NCBI GenBank assembly: GCA_034437655.1
Contig: DAOTTU010000063.1
Coordinates: 62,001-126,000 of the forward strand
Length of the DNA stretch: 64,000 nt
Reading direction: 5' to 3'
Origin: J027 sp034437655
GTDB lineage: Bacteria; Chloroflexota; Anaerolineae; Aggregatilineales; J027
Part shown: piece after piece, positions 33,291 through 41,300 of the stretch
How positions within the stretch are numbered: the stretch's first letter is position 1
How the letters are laid out: the number at the start of each line of letters is the position of its first letter
Notes under the pieces: model-generated
Told to the model about the DNA's origin: nothing
What the model saw: the letters and a program-made list of their open reading frames with translations, nothing else
The model's database searches: none
Made by a program: the position numbers and the translations under genes

Positions 33291-33743
33291 ATGGCAGAAT
33301 ATCACCTTGCACAGGTCAACATCGCGCGCATGCTGGCACCGCTTGATAGCCCGCAGATGCGAGATTTTGTGGATAACCTCGACCGAATCAATGCTCTGGC
33401 CGAGGCCGCGCCGGGTTTTGTGTGGCGTTTGATGGACGATAGCGGCAACGCTACCGATTTACGCCCCTTTGAGGACGACTGGCTGATTCTGAACATGTCT
33501 GTCTGGCAAGATGTCGATTCGTTGTATCAGTACACCTACTACAGCGAGCATGTTGAAGTGTTCCGACGCCGCCATGAGTGGTTTGAGGTCATCAAAGAGC
33601 CGATGATGGCGTTATGGTGGGTAGCAGCGGGCAATACGCCAACTGTGACGGAAGCAGCTAAGCGGCTCGACCACCTGCGCCAGCATGGCCCCACAGCACA
33701 AGCCTTCACTTTCAAAAAGCGCTTTGAGCCACAGAAACAGTAG
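33291..33743 (+). CDS. DUF3291 domain-containing protein
   Basis: A 150-aa cytosolic protein: YHLAQVNIARMLAPLDSPQM, LAEAAPGFVWRLMDDSGNAT, then ILNMSVWQDVDSLYQYTYYS and KEPMMALWWVAAGNTPTVTE. This is the DUF3291 pattern, an alpha/beta dimeric-barrel-like fold with conserved Trp and His residues. Function is unknown; members are often near small-molecule detoxification or sulfur genes. GAAGGAG 6 nt before the ATG. It is 19 nt after the cystathionine lyase, so probably the third gene of that operon, which ends at the terminator at 33844. Confidence 0.88.
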   Translation: MAEYHLAQVNIARMLAPLDSPQMRDFVDNLDRINALAEAAPGFVWRLMDDSGNATDLRPFEDDWLILNMSVWQDVDSLYQYTYYSEHVEVFRRRHEWFEVIKEPMMALWWVAAGNTPTVTEAAKRLDHLRQHGPTAQAFTFKKRFEPQKQ

Positions 33744-33843
33744 TGAATGCTCAGGCTGGCACAGTCGTGGCTCATGTAACAGGTGCGCGGATCGATACCG
33801 CCATCATATAGACGTAGCCCCAATACAGCAAAAACAAATCTTG

Positions 33844-33873
33844 TAGCCCTCATGCGTACCGGAGGGCTATTTT
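33844..33873 (+). terminator. Rho-independent terminator after the transsulfuration operon
   Basis: TAGCCCTC (33844-33851) pairs perfectly with GAGGGCTA (33862-33869) around a 10-nt loop, followed by TTTTG. Confidence 0.85.
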
Positions 33874-33937
33874 GTTACAAAGTGTATTATGTTAATCTGT
33901 TGTATGCAATTGTCAATTTTTTGTTGGGAAGGCATCC

Positions 33938-34588
33938 ATGACGACATTTCAGGAAGTAAAGAAAAAATGCCCTGCGTGTGGAAACAGCGTACCGATAACC
34001 TTGCTCACGAGCATGAATACCTTTGGCGGCAAAACAACCGATTTACGCTCAATGTCAGCCGGGTTTGATCCGCTGCAATTCATGGTGAATATGTGCAAGG
34101 TGTGCGGTTTTGCAGAAATGGGAGCATTTGAAGATGCTGAAGTATCTGCCGAATTGCGTGAGTTTATTGCAGAGGAACTGACACCGCTGGTAGAAGAAGC
34201 GGCCACTGATGTAGCCATGCAATATGCCTTTTGTGCCAAAATTGCTGAATTTGAAGGCGCAGATGCAAACGTCATTTCAAACTACTATCTGCGGGCGGCG
34301 TGGTGTTGTGACGCCTATGATCTGCGTACACACGAAGTGGCGTATCGCTTGCGGACAGTGGAGTACATGCGTAAGGTATTGACATCAGAGGATATGCAGG
34401 CCAACCCAAGTGCCAGACTAAACCTGTTGTATCTCATTGGTGAGATGTATCGGCGGGCGAATGATCCGGTGACAGCCGCAGAGTGGTTTAATGCAGCTAT
34501 CCACGAAGCAGAAACAAGCAGCAATAAATCGCATCCAGTCATTGATCTGGCTCGTCAACAACGTGATGACCCGCAAGAGTTTCTATAA
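33938..34588 (+). CDS. DUF2225 family protein with zinc-binding-like cysteines
   Basis: A 216-aa soluble protein. The N-terminus has KKKCPACGNSVPITLLTSMN and MCKVCGFAEMGAFED, two CxxC knuckles that form the expected zinc site of the DUF2225 family. The rest is alpha-helical with a TPR-like look (AKIAEFEGADANVISNYYLR, LLYLIGEMYRRANDPVTAAE). The role is unknown; TPR-type scaffolding is suggested only by the helical pattern. Own promoter probable (193-bp gap after a terminator), and a terminator follows. Confidence 0.85.
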   Translation: MTTFQEVKKKCPACGNSVPITLLTSMNTFGGKTTDLRSMSAGFDPLQFMVNMCKVCGFAEMGAFEDAEVSAELREFIAEELTPLVEEAATDVAMQYAFCAKIAEFEGADANVISNYYLRAAWCCDAYDLRTHEVAYRLRTVEYMRKVLTSEDMQANPSARLNLLYLIGEMYRRANDPVTAAEWFNAAIHEAETSSNKSHPVIDLARQQRDDPQEFL

Positions 34589-34613
34589 GGTTACATTATC
34601 GACATGGATAGGG

Positions 34614-34650
34614 AAAGACACAGGTTACACATGATGGTCTGTGTCTTTTT
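34614..34650. terminator. Terminator between the DUF2225 gene and phaC
   Basis: AAAGACACAG (34614-34623) pairs with CTGTGTCTTT (34639-34648), then T residues. It can serve the rightward gene; with A-rich sequence on its other side it may also serve the leftward pha operon. Confidence 0.8.
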
Positions 34651-34654
34651 GCAG

Positions 34655-35755
34655 CTAATCTCGTTCTTTCAGCCAGTCTGCGATGGTGGGAGGCAGTGCT
34701 TTTTGCACGCGGCCACTGACATACATGCCGATGTGCCCAACGGGGAAGCTGGCTTCGGTGAAGTCGTCCGTGCCAACATAGTCCTTAAGCACTACTGAGG
34801 ATGATGGCGGTACAAGGTGATCTTTCTCGGCGTAGAGGTTGAGTACAGGAATGGTGATATTCTGCAAGTCCACCGTTTCACCACCGAGAACGACCTCACC
34901 TTTGATGAGTTTATTGCCGCCGTAGAAGTCGGTAATAAACTGTTTCCATGCTTCGCCGGCCTGGTCGGGGCTGTCGAAAATCCACTTTTCCATGCGCATG
35001 AAGTTTGCAGACTTGCGCTCATCGTCCAAAATGTCAAGCATGCTCATATATTTCTGCACGCCAAGTTCAAAGGGCTTGAGCATCAGAAAGCCAAAGTTCA
35101 TGAAGTCGCCCGGCACATTCCCCAACGCATCGACCATCAACTGTGGTTCCATTTCTTCGGACAGTTCGTGTCCACAGCCCATCCACCGATTGAGCATTCC
35201 ATCTTCAATGTGAAAATCTACCGGCGTGACCATCGTGATCAGATTCTTGAGCTTCTCAGGGCGCAGAGCGGCATAACACAGGCTGAAGGCACCACCCTGG
35301 CAAATGCCAAGCAGGTTGATCTGGTCGAGTTTATGGGCGGCACGGATATAGTCTACCATGCTATCAATATAGCCGAGAATGTAGTCTTCAAGCGTGAGCC
35401 AGCGGTCGTTGCGTTTGGGGTAGCCCCAGTCGATCAGGTAGACATCTAACCCCAGTTGTAACAGGTTGCGCACCAGCGAACGGTCTTCTTGCAGGTCGGT
35501 CATATAGGGACGATTGACCAACGCATACGAAATCAGCACAGGGATAGGGAAACGGTCTTTTTCGTCAACCAGCGGCTTGTAGCGATACAGCACGACATGA
35601 TCTTCTTCATGGACCGCTTCTTTTTCGGAGACACCAAATTGAATGTCTGCCTCGCTCAGCCCGCTGAGAACTTTAAGGCCTTCTAGCGTCTGGCGGCTCA
35701 TCTGGACCAATTCTTCTGTCATGTCATCTGCGCTCATCGGCATGAATGGAAACAT
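34655..35755 (-). CDS. phaC: Class III polyhydroxyalkanoate synthase subunit PhaC
   Basis: A 366-aa alpha/beta-hydrolase-type synthase that polymerises (R)-3-hydroxyacyl-CoA. The nucleophile is in the lipase-box-like GICQGGAF (Cys152, close to the Cys149 of Allochromatium vinosum PhaC), with the catalytic Asp in LYAEKDHLVPP and the His in FPVGHIGMYVSG. The length of about 360 aa is characteristic of class III (class I PhaC is about 590). The phaE stop codon directly abuts the ATG at 35755. Class III synthases work as a PhaC-PhaE complex, which matches this arrangement. Confidence 0.95.
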   Translation of the reverse strand: MFPFMPMSADDMTEELVQMSRQTLEGLKVLSGLSEADIQFGVSEKEAVHEEDHVVLYRYKPLVDEKDRFPIPVLISYALVNRPYMTDLQEDRSLVRNLLQLGLDVYLIDWGYPKRNDRWLTLEDYILGYIDSMVDYIRAAHKLDQINLLGICQGGAFSLCYAALRPEKLKNLITMVTPVDFHIEDGMLNRWMGCGHELSEEMEPQLMVDALGNVPGDFMNFGFLMLKPFELGVQKYMSMLDILDDERKSANFMRMEKWIFDSPDQAGEAWKQFITDFYGGNKLIKGEVVLGGETVDLQNITIPVLNLYAEKDHLVPPSSSVVLKDYVGTDDFTEASFPVGHIGMYVSGRVQKALPPTIADWLKERD

Positions 35756-36868
35756 TTACGCCTCCTCTGTGTCTGGCTTCTTTGTAGACGATTTCTTTCT
35801 GGTGCTGCTACTCTTACGGGTGGGTTTAGGCTCGTCTTTCAACTGCGTCAGTTCACGTTTGAGCGCTTTTACCTCACGGCGTAGCTCATAGATGCGGCGA
35901 TGCGCTTCGTCAATTTCGCTACGGGTGGGGATGTCTAACAGGTCAAGCGCTTCTTCGTTGACGGCTCGCTGTTTGACACGATATTCCATCAACGCATTGA
36001 TCAGACGCGATTGCACCTCTATATAATTGCCAGAGCGGAAGATTTCTTTGAAGATGTCGTCAGCGAGGGTACTCCAACGAGTAACAAAGTCGCGCAGCCC
36101 CGTGATTTCTTCACCATTTTGTTGCATGTTGACGAGTTGCTGTAACAGTTGCTCGAAAGCCTTTACCCATGCCTCAGCCAACACAACCTGATACTCATAG
36201 CTGGCCTGTTGCATGTTCAACCATGCGCTGAAGGCACCGCGCTGCTTTTCGTCAAACTCGCGTGTGTAGCCCAGCCCCGGAGCCTGCAATAACTGGCCAA
36301 ATGTTTGTTGGAAGGCATCCCAATACAGCGTCGATACATCCGTAAACGCTTGTGTGTCGCCGCTCATTGCATTGCCAAGTTTGGGCATGGCGTTTTGCAT
36401 CGCACTGAACCATGGCATTGTCAAGTTTTGTGACTGTTGCAGATAAGTTTGCCACAATTCACCCATGTTGCTGCTGGTTCCGACAACATCTGCGCTCGAT
36501 TGAAGGAACATGTCACGCATCTGTTGTGTTTGCTGTTGAATTGCCTGCGTCCAGTCCCCGTTTTCACCGACGTTATCTTGCATCTTTTGCCATGTTTGCA
36601 TGGTCATTTCAAACATCTTCAGCATGGTCGTCTGGGCATTGACCATCTGCTCACTGACCATTTGTACGCTTGGTGTTGCGTTTTCGGTCATCATACGCAT
36701 ATTGTCGGTCAGCATTTGTTGCCACGTTTGTAGCATGGAGGCCATCGGATTCTGCATGGTCTGGTTTGTGCCGGGCCCATTGCCCATTTGTGCCCAGCTT
36801 TGCCACAGTTGTTGCTGCATTTTTGTCCATTGTTGCAGCATGGTTTGGGATTGTTCGTACCAGTTCAT
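35756..36868 (-). CDS. phaE: Class III polyhydroxyalkanoate synthase subunit PhaE
   Basis: A 370-aa helical, Gln/Met/Trp-rich protein. It opens NWYEQSQTMLQQWTKMQQQL and has the PhaE landmark regions YTREFDEKQRGAFSAWLNMQ and a C-terminal coiled coil (RIYELRREVKALKRELTQLK) followed by a basic Ser/Thr/Lys-rich tail. PhaE activates PhaC and has no catalytic residues of its own. Length is close to A. vinosum PhaE (about 357). It lies between a shorter PhaE-like gene and phaC, all one operon with gaps of 0-4 nt. Confidence 0.9.
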   Translation of the reverse strand: MNWYEQSQTMLQQWTKMQQQLWQSWAQMGNGPGTNQTMQNPMASMLQTWQQMLTDNMRMMTENATPSVQMVSEQMVNAQTTMLKMFEMTMQTWQKMQDNVGENGDWTQAIQQQTQQMRDMFLQSSADVVGTSSNMGELWQTYLQQSQNLTMPWFSAMQNAMPKLGNAMSGDTQAFTDVSTLYWDAFQQTFGQLLQAPGLGYTREFDEKQRGAFSAWLNMQQASYEYQVVLAEAWVKAFEQLLQQLVNMQQNGEEITGLRDFVTRWSTLADDIFKEIFRSGNYIEVQSRLINALMEYRVKQRAVNEEALDLLDIPTRSEIDEAHRRIYELRREVKALKRELTQLKDEPKPTRKSSSTRKKSSTKKPDTEEA

Positions 36869-36872
36869 GACA

Positions 36873-37340
36873 TTAATCGTCTTTCGGCTGCATCATGTCC
36901 ATCATTTGTTTAGACCACTTAGCCTGCATGTCCATCATCTTTTGCATTTGCTCTTGCCAGGCTTCCATCATCTTATGGCCTTCGGTGTTCATGTTCTCTG
37001 ACATCTGGGTGGGGTCAAATTGTTTCATCATGGTAGACCAGCTCTGCCACATCGTGAGCTGCATGTCTGTCCACATTTTGGTGCTATCTTCTACGGCTTT
37101 AACAAAGGCCGCACTTTGCTCACCGTCAACGCCATTCATCATGTTACGGGCCCATGAGCGTGTCCAGAGAGCCTGTGTTTCGATCAAGTTTTTGAACGAG
37201 TTTTCCCATGTGCGCAGAACCCGGTCCCAGGAAGCATCGGGCGCCTGGTCACCCATGTTATCAGACCAGGTTTTCCACAGTTGCTGGGTCGAATCCATCC
37301 AGGATTGCAGCATATTTTGAGACTGTTCCATCCAATTCAT
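36873..37340 (-). CDS. Short PhaE-like/phasin-like protein
   Basis: A 155-aa helical protein of the same style as PhaE. Its N-terminus NWMEQSQNMLQSWMDSTQQL aligns by eye with PhaE NWYEQSQTMLQQWTKMQQQL, and the end is Met/Lys/Gln-rich (MQKMMDMQAKWSKQMMDMMQ). It lacks the C-terminal coiled coil and basic tail. It looks like a truncated duplicate of PhaE acting as a phasin, a granule-surface protein, or as an accessory subunit. Four nt separate it from phaE, and it is the first gene of the operon. Confidence 0.8.
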   Translation of the reverse strand: MNWMEQSQNMLQSWMDSTQQLWKTWSDNMGDQAPDASWDRVLRTWENSFKNLIETQALWTRSWARNMMNGVDGEQSAAFVKAVEDSTKMWTDMQLTMWQSWSTMMKQFDPTQMSENMNTEGHKMMEAWQEQMQKMMDMQAKWSKQMMDMMQPKDD

Positions 37341-37383
37341 TGTCTGGTACCTTTCGCATACATGTCATTAGCAGATGAGCGAG

Positions 37384-37413
37384 ATGATACAACGATTTAA
37401 CCCTGAATTGCAA
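37384..37413 (-). promoter_or_regulatory. Predicted promoter of the pha operon
   Basis: On the minus strand a -35-like TTGCAA (37413-37408) and a -10 TATCAT (37389-37384) are 18 nt apart, about 44 nt upstream of the first gene's ATG. Confidence 0.45.
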
Positions 37414-37416
37414 ATA

Positions 37417-38292
37417 CTAGGCGTTGGCTAATTCGGCCAAAATCTCTGACCAAAATTGAAACAGCGCGTAGTGGCCGCCTCCGGGCAAGAAATAGGCCGT
37501 TGTGTTTGGCAAGTGCGTTTGCAGGTAGCGCCCCATTTGAAGGGGGACAATACTATCATCCTCCCAATACCACAGATCAATTGGGGTTTGCACCTGAGCG
37601 AGGTCAAAAGACCAGTCACTTGCCAGCACTTTCGCCTCCCACGCAATCCCGGCTGCGCCTTGACGTGACGCCTCATGGTAGTAAGCGTCGATTTCTTCAT
37701 TGATGTGTAGTGTTTCTAGCACTTCACGGTCGGCCGTCGAGGCCAGGTGCATCCGTTGCAAAAGTGCCTTGTGGGGTTGGCGTTTGGCGAGCTTAACATG
37801 CGCTTCTACCAGCGGCCGCAGAACGGTGAACGGGAGTTGTACCGTCGAGCGAAACACCGCGCGATAGACCGGATTCACGCCGTGAAACGCTCCCGGTCGG
37901 TTGAATGGTGCCGCGCCGCTAACGACAGCCGCCTGTTCTACCCTGTCATCAAGCGCATAGGCGCACGCAACGACATAAGGCCCACCTGCTGACACACCGA
38001 ATATCCGAAACGTATCTATGCCAAGACTATCAGCCAGACAAGCGATATCCTGCGGATAGTCCAGCAAGTGGCGCGCCGGTTGAAAATCTGAAAAGCCAAA
38101 ACCGGGACGATCTGGCGTAATAATGCGTAGACTTTGCTCAGCGGCGAGGCTTTCGTCCGGGTGCCGCATATAGCGTGAGCCGGGGTTGCCATGCAAAAAA
38201 AACAGAGGGCTGCCGTGTGGGTCACCGTGTTCGGTAAAAGCCAATTGGCGGCCGTCGGGTAACGTAAGCATGTGTGTGTCGTGCGGAATCAT
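37417..38292 (-). CDS. Alpha/beta hydrolase
   Basis: A 291-aa hydrolase. It has the oxyanion region FLHGNPGSRYM, PDRPGFGFSDFQ, the nucleophile elbow FGVSAGGPYVVA (Ser) and a late WYWEDDSIVPLQMGRYLQTH carrying the acid, with the His in GGGHYALFQFW. The sequence is close to the epoxide-hydrolase/haloalkane-dehalogenase-like branch of unassigned alpha/beta hydrolases. Substrate unknown. ATG 38292 is preferred over a TTG at 38301; there is no good Shine-Dalgarno for either. The terminator of the giant gene overlaps the upstream edge, so the gene seems to have little promoter space and could be expressed by read-through. Confidence 0.88.
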   Translation of the reverse strand: MIPHDTHMLTLPDGRQLAFTEHGDPHGSPLFFLHGNPGSRYMRHPDESLAAEQSLRIITPDRPGFGFSDFQPARHLLDYPQDIACLADSLGIDTFRIFGVSAGGPYVVACAYALDDRVEQAAVVSGAAPFNRPGAFHGVNPVYRAVFRSTVQLPFTVLRPLVEAHVKLAKRQPHKALLQRMHLASTADREVLETLHINEEIDAYYHEASRQGAAGIAWEAKVLASDWSFDLAQVQTPIDLWYWEDDSIVPLQMGRYLQTHLPNTTAYFLPGGGHYALFQFWSEILAELANA

Positions 38293-38300
38293 CAGCAGCA

Positions 38301-38337
38301 AAAAAGGACTGCACCACCCGCAAGCAGCACAGTCCTC
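38301..38337 (-). terminator. Rho-independent terminator of the giant surface protein gene
   Basis: On the minus strand AGGACTG pairs with CAGTCCT around an 18-nt loop, followed by TTTTTTG. It lies about 30 nt past the stop codon at 38365. Confidence 0.8.
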
Positions 38338-38364
38338 TATAATTACCTTTCGTCCTCAGTTCGA

Positions 38365-41300
38365 TTAACGCCAGACATCAATCGCATCCAGGGCAATAAC
38401 ATTGCCTTTACTACTATCGTTGGCGCGGTCGGTGTTACGGATTTCTAGCGTATGGCGTCCCGGTGTCGTCTGGATGACGTTGGTAGAGCCAAATCCGCTG
38501 TAGGGACTGTAGGCGTCAATTGTCATCAGCAATTCGCCATCGAGATAGACTTCAAACTCACCGAAGTTGCTGAACATGACATACGTCAGGCGGAATTTGT
38601 CTCCTTCGAAGCTAAAAGTAGCGCCGGCTTCTTTGTCTTCTGAATAGAAATAGTTGCCTTCAGAGGTGTTGTAGGAGTTGAAGGATTCCCACTCACCCTC
38701 AAGCGCAACTTCTTCAGCCTGGCCAACTTCGTAGCGCGTCCGTTCACCCAGATCAGCGGCTTCTGCACCAGCATCCACGATGCGCCATTTGTCCAGCCGG
38801 GCACGCACCACCAGTCGGCGGTCATAGGTGCGATTGGTGGCGTCCCAACCAGAGCAGGTGATCAGGGTCAGCACGGCATCGCTAGAGTCATCAGTTACCC
38901 AGACGTCTTCTGGGGCAACTTCCATGATGTCGGTGACGTAGTAGGTGTATTCGATGTCAAAGTCCTTGACAATGACCGTATCACCGAGGGTGATGCGATC
39001 CAGTGAACGGAAGGGCCCGACGCCGCGCGTATGGGTGACGTGCCCGGCGATGACGAGATTGCCTTCCATGCCGGGCGCAGCAGTACCTTCCAGGCGGGCG
39101 ACCTCATTGAAGAAGTCGTCAACTGCCCACGTGGTACCGAGACGGGGGGCATTGACCAGCCGTGTGTAGACGTTCAGCGAGGGAATGATAAACCGTTGGG
39201 TGTCATCACCAATGGTCGGCAACTGTTGGACTGTTCCATCTTCACCCATCCAACTGACGCCGTTCACGTCGTTGCGAGTGTCGTCTGTGTCAATGCTGTC
39301 TGGAATGCCATCACCATCGCTGTCCCCGTCAATCGGAACATTCGAAGGGTTGCTGGGGTCAACTGTGCCGCCTGCATCTTCGTTCTGGGCGGTCTGGTCA
39401 CTGGCATCGTCGTTGAGGCCAAGCAGGTTGTCGGTATCTACCACTCCTGTGATGTCATTAGCCGTGTACAGTACACCAGCGCCACCACCCACAAACAACA
39501 GACCAATCAGCGCCAGTAGAGCCATGCTAATCCACGGGGCGCGGTTTTGCAGCCACTGGTAGAGCGCCTCGCTATTGTTGTAGTAGCGGAAAGCCACAAC
39601 CGCCAGCGCGATCACCAGTAAGCCACCAATACCGAGTATGATACGCCCGGCCGTTGAAAGCCGTGATGTTTCGTAGCTTTCAGCGCTGGTGCCCTGCTGT
39701 TGTTGCAGGATGTACTCAAGCGGCATATAGCCAGTTTCTGGCAAGGCATCCGGGTCGCTGGGGTCGCCAGTTCCAGTAGCCGGATCCTGACCGAATGTAC
39801 CGGGGTCTGTCGCTTCGGTGGGGCCACCAGTACCTGTTTCACCTGTAACGGTTGGATCATTGGGGTCCGGGTCTTGACTATCTGGGACGCCATCACCGTC
39901 AGTGTCCACTTCAGTCGCGGCAACGGTCATGTTCACGATGTTAGACTGAATCGGCGTTGTACCCTGCACCTGGAAGTCCAGGGACGCGACATTCTGGAAG
40001 TTCAGCGGCAGGGTGGCGATGTCGCTGCGGATGGTTGCCTGAATGCTGACGGTCATGGTGCTGCCCGGTGGAAGCGTGACAATCTGATAGGCGACGAGGC
40101 TACCACCGCTGGTTTGCAAGTCAGCACGACCACCAGCAGTGAAACTGACGCTGGATGTGATCGTTGTAACATCAAAAGCGGCGGTGGAGAGCGTGTCTAC
40201 CAGCAAGCCGCTGACAGGCGATGAGTTGGCACCATTAGCGACCTGAATGGTAAAGAAGACGGTTTCGCCTTGCTGAACCTGAGTTGGGCCGTTGACTTGC
40301 TTCGTCACTGAGACATCGCGCACAGAGATGATGAAGTTAGCGCGGGCGCAGTCGTCATCAGAAAGCGAGACGGTTACTTCGCGGTCATTGTCAGTCGGGT
40401 CCACGAACGTTGAGCCAGACGGCAACGTGCCTTCGACAACTTCAACGCGCACGGTGTCGCTATCACCGTCAACCGGAACACTGATGCTATACGAGCCACG
40501 ACCATCGTCGGCGGTGGGAACATCTCGCGCGATTTCTGTGATACCGCCGTTGATACGGAAAGCGTTCAGCAAGACATCGCTGATACCCTCACCGCTGTCA
40601 GGGAATCCATCTTCGTCGTCATCACGGAACACATTGCCGACGATACAAGCGGCTTGCACCGTCAATGTATCTGTAGCGGTTTCAGACAGTGTTGCGTCTA
40701 GCTCGGCTGCACCGAGACTTGTAGCCGTAATTTCATAGGCGTTGGTTTCGCCATTGCTCAAGCCACTTGTTGGCACATCAATTGATAGTTCAAGCTCAAG
40801 GACATCGTTCGGGTCAAGCACGTCTGTGTCAAAACTGCCACCACGCCCGATGGTTCCCAATACTGTGCCACCCGGAGTGCGGATAGTCAGGGTTTGAGAC
40901 TCATAAGCGCGGTCGCTGTCTAATTCGATACGATAACGGTCTGGCAGGGGGCCATCGTTTGTCAGTGTATGTTCGAAAGTGACGTCTTCATCGCCGGGTA
41001 GCACCGTTGCGGCATCCGAAAGCGGCGCGACTGTGAAGCCAAAGGTAACATCGAAGCTCAGTTGCGCAGTGTCACATTGTTCAATGCCGCCAGAGAAGTT
41101 CGCGCAGCCCGTGTTGATCAGGTCAGCTTCGAAGGTGCCAAGTGCGTCAGCCCCGAGCAGGTTGTTCGAAAGATCATCGTCACCAGCATTGGCCTGGAAT
41201 GCCATATAGAAAGGCGCATTCAGATCAGGTTCCAGTGATGGCGCGACCTGCGCATTGTTGCCATTGATGACGAGCAATTGACCGGGTTCGTTCATCACCG

